Below, one piece after another: positions 11,905 to 25,000 of a stretch of 64,000 bases of DNA (the stretch's first letter is position 1; each line of letters starts with the position of its first letter). The translations under genes were made by a program, and so were the position numbers. The notes under the pieces are model-generated. The model worked only from the letters and a program-made list of their open reading frames with translations, made no database searches and was not told the DNA's origin. The stretch is from Dendrophyllia cribrosa (taxonomy: Eukaryota > Cnidaria > Anthozoa > Scleractinia > Dendrophylliidae): assembly GCA_024195265.1 (NCBI GenBank), contig JAJLRJ010000004.1, positions 46,091,337 to 46,155,336 on the forward strand, read 5' to 3'.

Positions 11905-12117
11905 CCTTTCACTCCAAGAGTCGTCAATTATGGAGACATGTCGGTGTAGTTCTAACGTTTTAGTCCAACAAAATCCTATGGTGTGACCATTCAAATGACT
12001 GAACCTCTTTGTCAGTACTTTTGCATGGTACCATTCGTTTTGCAATATTTTACAAAATGAAATTTGGAATTTTTCTTGAATTTTGAGATTTAGCACTCTT
12101 CGGATTTAAAAGGTTAA
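11905..12117 (+). repeat. Dispersed repeat family, single-unit copy with TTAA-type ends
   Basis: Begins AACCCTTTCACTCCAAGAG and ends AAAAGGTTAAG, around one copy of the CCTATGGTGTGACCATTC and GCATGGTACCATTCG blocks. The end pattern matches the TTAA-flanked copy at 49513-50042. Confidence 0.75.
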
Positions 12118-13199
12118 GTAAACGTATACACAGCATTAGTATAAATCTACTAGCTTTCTATCACGAATGCTGTTCTCTTATTGGCTACGCTACTCCGGCA
12201 ATATCTATTCTGTTGTACAAAGCCGGAGAAAAGTGAGTAGCCGAATGGCGGCCGCTCCTTCGCGTCTTCTAAGTGTCTGTGAAGAGTATTTGTTGTTATG
12301 TTTTGAACGTCTAGCAGATTTATACCGCTAAAACAATAACATTATTCGCTCTTCATTTCTATCGCGTGATAGTTGATTCGGGCTTCGCCTCCATCAACAA
12401 TCACGAAAAAAAGAAATCTCGAAATCTAATAATTTAACAATCCGAATTTTTAGGATACGACTTTATACTAACCCCGTGGACTGACTTTTCGTGGTAAATT
12501 TCTTTCCGGATCTCCTCAAAGAAGGGATGTTTTCACTAGACGTCAAACAAAATGAGATCAAACAATTAAAAATACAAAGCTAGGGTAACTATAAAGGCAG
12601 ATTTCTGAATGGCCCGGCCAATATGTCGACTAAAGTAGAACTAGTCCTCTACCGGTGGAAATAGAAAATGCTATGACCTTAAATAGAATATAGCTATTTC
12701 GAGTTCTTCCAAACCTCATAAGTGTTTCAGTGGGAAGAAATTAATTATATGTTTCATAGAACCAAGCCAAGGTGAGTAGCATTCAACCAATTAAGGATAA
12801 ATATTGTATGAACCGTGTGATATCATACCGGTATCTTGCATAAATATCTCGCATTGTTCACCGCTGGTACCTGGCAGCAAGTTCCAGAATAAGACACCAC
12901 TCCGGCGTGATATGCGTGCAAATAGAGTATCTGAGAGTACTGAAAATAATTTAATTTTGTTTTTCTAAACCGAGCTTCACGCGTGCTTTATACATATCCC
13001 TTTATACATATCCCTATGGAAACACGAAAATCGTATTCCATTTTTAATATTTCTACTTAGACAAAACTGAAATTGAAAACTGAAATAACCATCAACTCCG
13101 TAAACGGTTCAGCAATCGTGTGCACGTGACGAGGATGTAGGCGCTCATAGCACGAGAATCTGTACTGTGATGGAAAATGAAACGCATATTCTCGCATCG

Positions 13200-13533
13200 T
13201 TAAGGCACGTTTACACAGGCGATTTTTTTGTGCAATTTTTGTCGCACTTTTCGATGCAATTTTTGTCGCGCGCAAGTTGCATCTTCAAATTGCATGTGTA
13301 AACAGGCGCGATTTCAGTGCGATTTGGGCGCGATTTGTCGCGCGATGTCGCAGAGGTTTCGAACATGTTCGAAACCTGATGCAACTTGGCGGCGATTTCA
13401 GTTGGGAAATCGTAGCAACTATCGCACCCGAATCGCACAGGAAATCGCCGCTGGTTTACACTTTCGACAAAAGTTGCATTGAAGAGCGCGACAAAAATCG
13501 CATAAAAAATCGTATGTGTAAACGGGCCTTTAA
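13200..13533. mobile_element. TIR element, GGCCCGTTTACACA-type ends, TTAA/TAA target
   Basis: The left end GGCACGTTTACACAGGCGAT follows TTAA, and the right end ATGTGTAAACGGGCC precedes TTTAA. The interior is packed with GCGATTT/AAATCGC and TTTGTCGC words in both orientations, so the whole element can fold. No coding frame beyond chance. Confidence 0.75.
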
Positions 13534-16500
13534 CTGCCTTGATCTGGATTGCTCTGCGCATATTTCAGGGGCACACACCAAGCAATAGTTAGGAATGGCG
13601 TTGTACCGTTTTTCCATATCAATTCAGTGCCCTTTAAAGAAAACTATGTGCTAATACAGTTAGAGTTTTTCAGTTCTTTTAGCTGAATATTTTAGGGAAA
13701 GGAATCTTATCTCCCGAATTTATTAGCAGCTTTCACTTTTTCAAAAATCCTAGCTCTCCTTGTTCCGTATACCCAAAATGACATTTTTATACCTCCGAAC
13801 AAAAGGCGTTAATCTAATTTATTACGAATTTTTAAGCTAACTATGTAAGGGCTTCCGAACAGCTTTCCGCACCGAAACGATTCGTTTCTGATGCTTGAAC
13901 GGAAAATTCAATCGTGAATAGCTTGATAAATTAAATGTATTCGGTCGTATTTCCTTAGATCCTTGAAAACAATTTCCTTTTAATATTAGCTGCTTTGTAC
14001 TAATCTATCGGTTATCCATCTTCAAGTATTTATACATGGGATGACACATTGCCGAAAACATGACTTTGTGTTATCGATCGATCGATTTTAAATTGGCACA
14101 GTTTTGATGTAAGTTTATTCATTTTACCGGGCCCGTTATTGGCTCCTTTGGTTAATTTTATAGAATTACGAATCACATGAGCGAAATTAAAGACACTCGC
14201 TCGTCTAGATTCCCGCGAATTTGAACAAAATATTTAGCCAAGTGGGAAAAAAAATGAAACATCAAACTGTAATCACTATCAGGAAATAATTAAGAAGCCA
14301 AATTTTTTTAATCGTCATTCTTTGCTTTAGGCTCGATTACCAGCCGCTGTTCGGGAAACGAGCCCGCCGGACGCGAGAAAGCGGCGGAAATCGAGCCTAT
14401 CGTTGCTTTCGAACTTCGTTAAACATGCAGCATTTTTATTACCATTTTTAACCATATTATCAATTACGATTCTGTTCTATTTAAACGTTGGCTTAATTTT
14501 TCTGCAATTATGTCCGAAATGTAAACATTGAAATCCTACCGGAAAATTTTCGCCACTGCGAAAACAAACTATTGCACGGCTACTTAAAGTTTTCTTTTCA
14601 ATAATCAAATAAACTCGGTCGGATTACCAAAAGTTTTTCGTTTCTGAAAATGCATCAGAGATAGTTATAAGAAATGTCTAAGATTTAACTACAAACATTA
14701 GTGTTGGTAATGAATATTGCCACCCGAAATAAGAAAGTGTTGGAGATTAAGAAAGTTTCTGCATAACGTAATTTTTATTCAACGTTTATATGAAATGAAG
14801 ACCCCTAAGGGAAAATAGGAGGCGTGTGATCGCTTTGAAGAAGTCCCGCTGTTTAGAGTTTATTTTGAAGTCGGTTTTGAATGACAAAAATATGCACATT
14901 TCCGTCGAGTTTTGCGCACCACTTAGGGAATAAAAACAATTCGCTTAATACAAAAAAATGAAATTTGTATTTTTAGAGCTAAGTTTGCTTTATTTGTACT
15001 TACAGTTGTTTTACGGACTTCGCACGATACTTTCGGGTCTAATCCCTACTTTTGATATCTTTACAAACAGTGTTTTGAATTTGGAAACTGGCAGTTATTC
15101 AAACTACCTCAAAAAATGAGCGAAGATAAAGATAACTGCCAGTTTAAGAATAAACACGTGTATATCTTGCTGCCGGGCAAGATATGCAAAGTGTTTTGCT
15201 TCAAGGTTTTGTTTAATTATCACCCATGAAAAACAGTGACAAAACGTATTGAGCAACTAAATAAATAGCTGTGTAACCGAAGCAGCGATTAAAGTGTTTT
15301 CTGGTATCTGCTAGCGACAGCTCTAAATAAATACGGTTATCCTGCGGGAATATATGCATGTCTACTCCCTCCACGGCGAGAAAAATAATTCTGAAAATTC
15401 ATATATCTCATTCATGAAAATTCATATATCTCAAAACTTTTCATGCACGCATTCTGTAGCACTTTTCACATTTGTGATCTTTACTTAACCGCAGTTTTAA
15501 GATATTATGGTCATGTACTGTCTTTAACTAAACTTTTTAGGCACATTTTGTAGTATTTTTCACAGTTGCGAAATTTTCCAGCCATACTGGTTACGCGTAC
15601 TTATATCTTCGTTATCAATAATACCCATGTTATAGACTCCTCGCTCACAAGATAACCGATGGTGGTTACCCGTAACGGACCTAATGATATGCCTTTCAGT
15701 GAATCAGTTTTAGGCGACATGAAGCCATCTTTACGGAAACATTTCTTCAAGGCTACATATTGCCTAAAACTAGTCAATCAATATAGAACTTTTAGTTTCT
15801 TTTACAGCTGAAATAAAAAGATATTTGAGTTTAAGAATTAGCGCGTATATTTTCTAAACATAATAATAAATACCTTTCTCAGTCTGTGCACCTGCAAAAA
15901 TCCGATCGAAGAGCTTGCTTTATAAATCTTATTTTTGCTTGTCGTTAAGATTGATAAAAATCTATACGTCGGGTAAAGTTAAAACAAATGGTAGTCGTGC
16001 GAGCTTGTTGTATGTCAAACCGACTAATACTGATATACATGCGGTGAGTTTTTCTGCCAGTTTCCACGGTTTCAAACAAAATACGAGACCGCGGAGAAAT
16101 GCGCAAACCTCTGTGTTATTCGCTGTTCCTATTGGCTAATCATCACATGTCAATCAGCTGACAATCCAGAGAGCCAATCTCAGCCGCAGAAACCGAGTCA
16201 TTGTCATTGTAATGCATTTTTTTAAAAATACTGCTTCATACCCCGCAGTGATATGTTATCCAACCGAAATGTGACAAAATAATTCATAGGTTCAAACACA
16301 AGTATTGTAACGAAAAAACACGATGTTTAATTTTCTTTTAGCCAAACACAGAAGTCAATAAAATAATTAGCGTAAACGTACCTTGATGTGCACACAACCC
16401 ACTAAAAAGAGTTTTCTCGAAAATTCCTTTCTTAAACAATGGAATTTTAAATTGAAGTCGATTCCGTTAAGTTTGCCTTGAGCAATAATGAATGATTGTA

Positions 16501-16894
16501 ACTGATGAGCGGAATAAGATACTGTTAAACATAATTAATAATTTACAACAAACGCTGTCTAAGACACTTAATTTAACACACTTGGCGAATCTCATTAAGA
16601 AAGCATGAAGATTTTCCTAATAAAAAATAGATTGAAGAGCAAAATGGTTAGTCTTAGTATTATATCTGAGTGGAAATTTTTACAAGAAAGCGAGGTCATG
16701 CACGAATTACTTTTATTAGCGAGATTTTATATCATCGCATTTTTTACCGCGAATGACATGGATGGTCACGTGATCTCTGACGCTCTTGTTAAGCCATCGT
16801 TTTCTATACCTCAAATACCACAGAAAACGGCATACGGCAGGCTGACGTTTCCCTTTCGCCTTATACGCGATTTTTAATCTCTGTATTCACGGCA

Positions 16895-17440
16895 AATGGC
16901 AAAGACAAGCTCACGCTTGCCGTAGATCTCTTTATATAAACATATCGGACCTCTTGTTGTAACAGGTCATTTATAATTTATTTATTACAATTTATGACAA
17001 ACATTTATAAAAAAAGAAAATATATACATATGAGCCAAAGGATGAAATTCAAAGGAGTCTAAGACCCCATATAAGAGCTGATCATCATATAAAAAGTATC
17101 AACATTAAAAATACAGGCAATTATATTAAAACTGAAGAGCCGTGAATTAGCGTTTTCTGATTTCAAATTGGTGCCATACGTTGTGAGTATTAGAGCAGAT
17201 AGCAAAAGACAAGCACGTGTGCCGTATTAAAACTCGATGCTCAAATCTCTCTAATATAAACACAGACCTCTTAGTGAAACAGGTCGTTTATAATTCTTAA
17301 AAAAAGAAATTTGCGCGTTTCATTTGTTAAAATATAAGAGCAGATGGCAAAAGACAAGCTCACGTTTGCGGTATTAGAACTCGATGCTTCATTTCTGTAA
17401 TATAAACACAGACCTCTTGTTTTAACAGGTCGTTCAACTC
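16895..17440 (+). repeat. Three diverged direct repeats of about 80-95 bp
   Basis: Copies at about 16898-16975, 17203-17293 and 17346-17440 share AAAGACAAGCTCACG, then a short spacer, ATATAAACA, GACCTCTTGTT and AACAGGTCGTTTATAA. Spacers are unequal, so this is a dispersed local duplication and not a tight tandem array. The GACCTCTT...AACAGGTC part could form a small hairpin. Confidence 0.7.
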
Positions 17441-17611
17441 ATATAAAGATAAATTAATAGCGTTTCATTTCAAATTGGTATCATACATGTACATTGTTGG
17501 GCGTTCAGATAGTGGTGAGCGACGCACAGGAAAAAATATGAGCGGAGAGATGAGTAATATCTTGCCTTCGCCAGTACTCCGGCAAAAACAACTGTCAGAA
17601 TTCACATATTT

Positions 17612-18006
17612 ATAGGTGCGGTTACACGGGGCACTTTTACCGTGGTAAATGGCCCTTTCACCACGGGCAACTGCATTTAGTGAGTGTGACCGACGTTTCC
17701 CGAAGTAAATTTCCAAGGATATACATAAAAAAGATCACACGAAGCGCCCATGGCAATTAACGTGGTAAATTGCGATGGTATTTTGATGTCCAAGGTACAA
17801 GGGCTAATCACGATTCTCCGTTTGACATCAACACGTAACCGCAAAGAAAAAGTGATTCACTGAATTGCGTGACATTTTTTTACCTTGGCAAATCACAAAT
17901 CGCGTGTAACCGCTGGTTAACACGGTATACTAAACCCAAGTATGGCACCGCGGGATGATCTACCATGGGAAATGCCATTTACCGTGGTGTGTGCAACCGC
18001 ACCTAT
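17612..18006. mobile_element. MITE with TAGGTGCGGTTACAC ends
   Basis: Left end ATAGGTGCGGTTACACGGGG and right end GTGCAACCGCACCTAT are inverted. Subterminal TTTACCGTGGTAAATGG palindromes repeat inside. About 395 bp, no coding capacity. Confidence 0.75.
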
Positions 18007-18061
18007 TGTCTGTATTGTCGGCTCAGGTGTTAAAGCTTTGCTGCGCATGTCTTTTGAATTT

Positions 18062-18420
18062 CCACTACTTCAGCAGTACTTTTGCATGGTACCATTTGTT
18101 CTAACTTTTGAGTCTGTGGACGAAATCCTATGGTGTGACCATTCAAATGAAATCTCTTTGGCAGTACTTTTGCATGGTACCATTTGTTCTAACTTTTGAC
18201 TCTGTTGATGAAATCCTATGGTGTGACCATTCAAATGAAATCTCTTTGGCAGTACTTTTGCATGGTACCATTTGTTCTAACTTTTGAGTCTGTGAGTGAA
18301 ATCCTATGGTGTGACCATTCAAATTAAACCTCTTCAGCAGTACTTTTGCATGGTACCGTTTGTTTTTCAGTATTTCACAAAATCAAATTTGGGAGTTTTC
18401 TTGAATTTTGAATTTTGACA
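18062..18420 (+). repeat. Tandem array of about 3.5 units of an 88-bp repeat
   Basis: The period contains TTGCATGGTACCATTTGTTC, CTTTTGAGTCTGTG, CCTATGGTGTGACCATTC and a linker AAATCTCTTTGGCAGTAC. Units start near 18070, 18158, 18246 and 18334. The last runs into the TTTCACAAAATCAAATTTGG tail seen in the single-unit copies of the family, so the array is an internal expansion of that element. Confidence 0.88.
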
Positions 18421-19054
18421 CTCGTGAGAGTTGAAGAGTGAAAAGGTGCAGTAACCATCCAATACAAGATGAGCCCATACCCGGCAGACCGCCGGACAAT
18501 GTTCAGGCAGATTGACTGTACAACCTCTTTAGACTCAGTATTTCATTGTCCAACATAGAGATAAAGATAAAGGGAATTAAACCTCCTGACTTGTAAAAAC
18601 CTTGCCTTTTTGTATTAGGTACAGGTACATGTCGCGATAACAAAGCTTCTTTTAATTCTTTGGGGCAGGGGTTGGAGACAGGGCATGAATCCTGGCCGAC
18701 TAATGCTAAATGCCTCCGCCGGCCATGGGCAAAAGCGATGAGAAGGGCGGCAGTCATTTTCGGAATCGAAATCCTGATTCCCTTCTCTTCTTCCTCGTGT
18801 TATTTTTACTATTACTTGTGAGAAATGAACAGTCATTTTTCAAAGCGTATGTTTATTCACGTTTCTACACTTGACGATTTATGGATGCTTCTACAATACA
18901 ATACAATACAATAAATAGTAGGGGTCTGTCAGGCTTGTAGCACCACCCCTCCCGTGACAGTTGTCAAAATGCGACCATCCAAGCACAAACAAGTCAAGCA
19001 GGCAACTTTAGTGTTTGTCCACTGCTTAACTTGATCCATCCAAGGTGTGTTGAA

Positions 19055-22000
19055 TCAAGGTCTTGGTAGCACGACATCCGGGAATGTGTTTTCTGCTTCT
19101 CTCACTGCGCCTTCTGGGAAAACAGCTGCCACGCACAATTCTGTTGTTTTCACCCACCCCCGGTAAGGCATGTTGTCATTCTTCCCTGTAGATGATGGAA
19201 AGGATAACGTTTGTCCAAATGTGCCCTGGGTTCGAAACCTTGACCCAGCATATAATAAGTGGGTTGATTTGAAGTTGGTTCTCGTCCTTGCTCTGTGTTT
19301 TTTTTTCCTCCGAGGCCTACGATTTCTACATAATTTCTAAATTCATTTTCTTGGTGAGGCAAGCCTTAAAAGATAGTTTTTGGCATATAACTGGCCGATA
19401 ACCTGATCGGAAGTGATCTTTTGAGAGAGTGGGTAGTGTATTTTTTTAAAACAAAAAAATGATGTTTAATTTTTAGCTAAGGATCTGAATGATACGGTTT
19501 CACGCTGTTATGGAACTTTTTTTCTTTTTCACGATGCTTTTGCTTCCTTTTAAGCAGGGGTGGGGATACCATATCATATCAACACACAGACTATTAAATG
19601 ATCAGTCAAAGCTACCGGTACTTACAGAAAACTTGTTTAAGCTCCACAGTGTGGGATGTAGGCATGTCATCTTCCATCACCTCAGCACGTCCCTGCAGCA
19701 CCACAAAAAGAGTGCTGCCTACAAATATAAAGAATAATAATAAAAGAAACGTGTAATGTTCAGCGTGTCACGAGTATGGGACAAATAAAATATCTCCCCA
19801 ACAGGAATCAAACCCATGAACTTACCATCTTGGTATTGCCTCTTGGACAACACAGCCTCATTAGCTTGCACTTCCTTGATAATCATGGACAGTGCAATTA
19901 TGTACAGGAAACCGGGAGGACACCCACTGAACTGCTCCGTCTGTAGGGGAACAGAATTGTTACCTTGAATATAATATAACGAGGAGGATCCCCGGGGGTA
20001 CTCCCATATAAAAATGATGGGGGTGCTCATCAAAAGTTTTGAAAAACACCCTTAAATTTACCAGCACCCCCGTCATTTTTATATGGGAGTTCCCCCCTTG
20101 GGATCAAAAGTCTGAAACGATTTCAATTATGGTTCCTTCAATTATGTTTAACTTTAGAATTACCTGCTTCAAGGTCATCCTCAGAATCTAACAAAAAAGA
20201 AAGAATAAAACAACATTTTGTAAGAAAGCATGCGCCGTCAATAATGTGGGTTTTGTTTTGCTAATTTTACAGCTGTTTCCTTGAAATATTCAAATTTCAA
20301 AGAGAATGATCACAATGGAAGAATTTGGCCGACATTATTTTCTAGTTGATAAATTATCTTATTCTCCTCACCTGTTTACTTGTTATTGTATTACACTATG
20401 GAGAGAATCTACATGCTGATATCTATATTGTATATACAGTGTAGCTAGAAAAACAAGTTCAAACCTCTAGATCCAAGGCACCTCCATATTTTGTGTACAA
20501 TTCAGCATCTCTCTGCTTTACTTGTTGCTTCCATTTCACACTCAGCTCCTGGAGTAAAGTTGCTTCAGCTGTGAACTGCACATAATAAAACAGCAACATA
20601 GCAAGCCTGAGATGTATTTTTATTTAATATATAGTGCATGGTTATTAAAAACACTGAAAATGAGCTGCATGTCTTCATCTTTAATAGTGCACTATTGCAG
20701 CTTGTTTGTTGTGCAAACCAAATGATAATATCTTGATCAAATTGGTACAGTTAAACCTTATAAATAACGAATAAATTTTTATGAAAATAATTCAGCTTCC
20801 TTTTATTGTAATTTAGCACACTTTATAAAGTAAAAGCATGATGTTGATGCAATTTAGCACACACAACCTACAAATTAATGAAAGCTATAAAAAAAATAAT
20901 AAAATTGCCTTTAACTACCATGCTTTGTTCTGCAGTTATAATTAGTACTCAACCAAGTTTATATGACAACACTGAAGGAGTAGGCACAAACAAACCACGG
21001 TAACGGCTTTAATTTGTTAAAATAATATTATAAAAGTACCGGGTAACCATAAAGATGCAACAAACCTGACTAAAAGCATTATGGAAGTTGTCTTCTTTAA
21101 GTGTTATGATCTGGCATGGACCAGCTGATCTAGGAAACAAAACATAATTTGCAGAGTGACATATATTAGTTTATACACATGTATGTAGTCGAGTCTTGCT
21201 TTTCAGGCTGTGGAGCACATGACGTTATACAACATTGGATAATATAACTAATAAATTTAGTATTCCCAACAGTCAATATACATGTTAGCTGTGATTGTGA
21301 TTGACGGGTATTACATATAACAATATTGTCTACAGTGTATGTTCATGAAAATACCAGTATTTATATTTCATATTTTAAAACTGGGGCTGCAAATACTCAT
21401 TAATACCAATATACGGAGGAGGTAAAAAAAGGTAAAGTCACACACGAGCCACGAATGGTCCACACGGCCAGAGCTTAACCCGGTTTCTGTAGCATGAAGC
21501 AACTAGGAGTATTGCTACTCCCCCCCTGAACGGAATGGTAGACCATCGCAGGAGTAGCGGCAACAATTGTCGCAAAAATATTATAACGTATTTTTATATA
21601 GTATTCTTTTTTTAATAATTGTATGGAATTTTTAATATCTTATCTATTTAAACAACTCTATGTAATCTTAGCCCATTTTAAATTTTACATTTGTTATGTA
21701 AATTATTTAAAGCAATTGTATGAATTATTTTAGTATATCTGTTAATGTATATTTTTTATTATTATTAAAATATTTTGTTATAGTGTCCTCTATTAGCCTT
21801 ACAGCTAAATATTTTGACACTTTAATTAAGTTTATGTATGTATGTACCCCTAGCATTTTGTCGCCGTTACCCATTTATACACCTGGGTGGAGAGAGACAA
21901 TGTGGAGTAAAGTTTCTTGTCTAAGGAAACAACACGACAGCAGAGACCAGGCCTCGAACCACCAACCTTCAGGTTGAAAGTCCGACGTGCTAACCACTAG

Positions 22001-25000
22001 ACCACCGCTCGAGTTAGGAAGTTAAATCCCCCCAACCCCAGGTTTTAGCCTGAGCCTTTGATCATTCTAGATATATTAAAATATAATATTATAGCATTAT
22101 ACTCTATACTTCATTTTGCATACCTCACCGTAGATCTTCTCTCAGTTCCCGTGAAAAAACCTGCACATGGAAATATGACGTAAAGTAAGAAATTTACACA
22201 GTCAAGTTCTGTTCTACAATGCATAAAATGGCCCCTGAATGTCTTGTGCCAGCATGAAGGTAAAATTTCGAAAATAGGATTTTTAATCAGATTTATTATG
22301 CCTATTGCCAAATGCTACCAAATATACAACTAAATTGGATAATAAGATTCTTTAGAGCAAATCACAAGCAGTAGTTTGGACAAAAAGTGCAGGATTGCAA
22401 GGATGGAAGAGGATTACAGTTCATCAAATTTGACAAGCGGTCAAGAAATCAAACTTGCCATTCTTGTGAAATTCTGACTTTTGTAGCCATTATTTTGACT
22501 CTTTAGCTAAAATTTATTTGCTTCCATCACTTTTGACGATTCTTTCTACCTATTTTAAAATAAAAAAGCAAGCTTAAAGCTGAATTACAGTCCGTATTGC
22601 ACAATCTCGGGGTTTGTTTTCATTTTTTGTTTTGAATTTGTTGATATGTTACACTTCGGTAATAGCATACATGGAGTAAATGGGAATAAACCGTCAGTCC
22701 GCCATTACAACTGTTGTGTTTACGAATGCTCGATAAGCTGAAACGTCAGTTTGGGAAAACTTTGGGGTTCTTTTACTTGTTATTATTGTTTGGCAAGGAC
22801 ATCTGATGTTAATAATGAAGGAAAAGGTAAGTTTGTCCCGTAATTTTCATTTTTCTAGTAAACGTTCTTTGTTTGTGAGTCTCACAAACATTGCCGAGCT
22901 GAGATTGCGCAGTACGGACTGTAATTCATCTTTAAAGCAAGCTTCAGGTCATAATCATAAAAACATGATATATCACCCGGGACACTCCCCCTTTTTAAAT
23001 GAATAAAACCACTGACAATAAAAAAGTAAACTAATCCAATCTATCCAATCACAACAATCGGACAACAATTTGTTTGCACACTGCACATCACATGACATTC
23101 CATACCTTCTTCACCAAACGAGAAGCCTTTTTCCCCAGCAGCAAATGTAGCAAGCTCCTGGTCACCTGTAAAGAATGTCACCCTGTACAAAGTACAGTTG
23201 TGTTAGGACTTCAAATTTAATCTCACAAATGATATTTACTTTTTTTCCATAAAGCCACTGACAGCAGGTATTAATATTTGTACTTACTTTCCATGAACAA
23301 GAATAAACATTTCTTGTCCTTTCCAGCCTTCCTTGACAATAATACTATTAGAAGGATACAGTACAATAATTCCTGAAAAATAGGAATTCAAAGTCATTCT
23401 GTGTAATCACATCAAGGAAGTTAGTTTAGTGGCCTATTATTTCTTACAGTCATGTAGTTCAGTAGCAGTCACAGATTGATTAACAACAATTTAAGAACAA
23501 TAACTATTTCACTGCTACAGTGTAAAGTAAAACCTTAAGTCTTGTGGTGTTGTTCTAAAAACTTTTAAGTACATACTATAAAATCCTTTATAGAAGTATG
23601 ACATTCAAATGAAAGCTACAAAGACAAACTTCCTATTATATGGTGCTGTCAGTTATTAACAATATTTGTTGAACTTTAGATCCATAGGTTGATGGTTTGA
23701 GAACTGGATCTCGGCCATCATGATGTTTCCTTAGGGGGTGTTTACAGACACCGGGGCGACTTTCGCGCCGGGGCGAGTTCACTCTGGTTCCCTCTTATGG
23801 CTCTACATTTGTTTACATGATACCACCACAAAAAGTGGTCACCCCGGTGTCATGTGTAAACACCCCCTTAGACAAGAAACTTAACTCCACAATTGCCACC
23901 CAGGTGAATGGGTAATAACAAAATAATGCTGAGGGTAACCCTGTGATGAACTAGCATCCAGATCCCATCCAGGGGAGCACCAATACTCCACACTGCTTCA
24001 TTCTACAGTAACCAGGTTATTAGCTTCAGCCATGTGAATCACCTATGGCTTGTGTGTGACTTTGCCCAGAATTTATAACTTACATGTACAAGTACAATTT
24101 ACTCTGTAGACACAGTTTGAGTTTATGAAATAATTTAAATTTAGTTCATCTTACCAGGTTTAATGGTGTTGACCACAGCATCTAAAGCTTCTTTCCTCCA
24201 ACTGTGTAACACTGGTGACTAAACAAAAAAAAACAAGTATTATCGAATTTTACAAAAGGAATGGTTGACTACATGTACATGATTGTAAACAGAGTCCAAA
24301 GAATGCTTAAAGGGGCTATGTCGCGAGGTTTCACCTAATTTTAGTAACTTTAATTTACACTTTTATCTGTCAAAATTCTATTGTTCACTGATACAAAACA
24401 GGACTCGAAACGGAACCAGTGGTCACGTACACAAGAGTTATTGCTTATTTTGATTTAAGTCCAACAATTTCATCGCTCTTTTCTCAAGCAAAACAAAATC
24501 AGAAAATGTTAGGTTTGTCTGTGGCGGTAAAGAAGTACAAAGCAACGACTCTGGTACCATGTTAATATGCTGAAATGTACTATATTTCGCCAACAGAGAA
24601 GAAGAATCTTCGTCCATGACATTCCATGGTTAACTGATTTCTATCGCTGCTCATACATATTGAGATATTTAGCCGTACGATTTCAGAATCGGAAAAATAT
24701 CCGGGCCAAATTGAAGACAAATAGATTATTTACATATGTGAAAAATCTGAGACCATTTGGTGAACACAGCACTGCAGGATTGAATGGATTAGACGATGAT
24801 GGCGTAAACTTGAAAAACAGCCACCGGACGTTTTTCAAGAGTGTAGCTTGCGTGACACCTTGCGACATAGCCCCTTTAATAGCACAGGTTTCCAAACCCG
24901 ACTTTCTCACTTATAATTTTCTTGTTTGAACTGGAAAACATTTTTTGGAATAGTAAATGTCGTTAATAACTAACTCATCCCGAGTTGTTTCTCACATGAG

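Larger units (their letters stand above)
11215..19054. other. Gene-poor interval with dispersed repeats
   Basis: About 7.8 kb without a frame I can tie to a protein. It holds a copy of the 88-bp-unit family, two TIR elements, three diverged direct repeats near 17 kb and a tandem array near 18.2 kb. Short hairpins also occur at 14331-14399 (GGCTCGATT...AATCGAGCC) and 15086-15145 (AAACTGGCAGTTAT...ATAACTGCCAGTTT). The open frames of 60-116 codons here lie inside these repeats. Confidence 0.6.

Noticed and set aside
13211..13588. Overlapping frames rich in Cys and Arg on both strands
   Set aside because: They come from GCGATTT/AAATCGC repeats inside the 13200-13533 element.
16499..16530. CTGATGAGCGG as another hammerhead core
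   Set aside because: No complementary stem II and no GAAA at the required position.
18062..18420. CRISPR-like array
   Set aside because: Units of 88 bp are contiguous without unique spacers and the genome is eukaryotic.
24567..24929. A 120-codon open frame
   Set aside because: It lies almost entirely inside the TTAA-flanked element 24311-24875 and resembles no protein.
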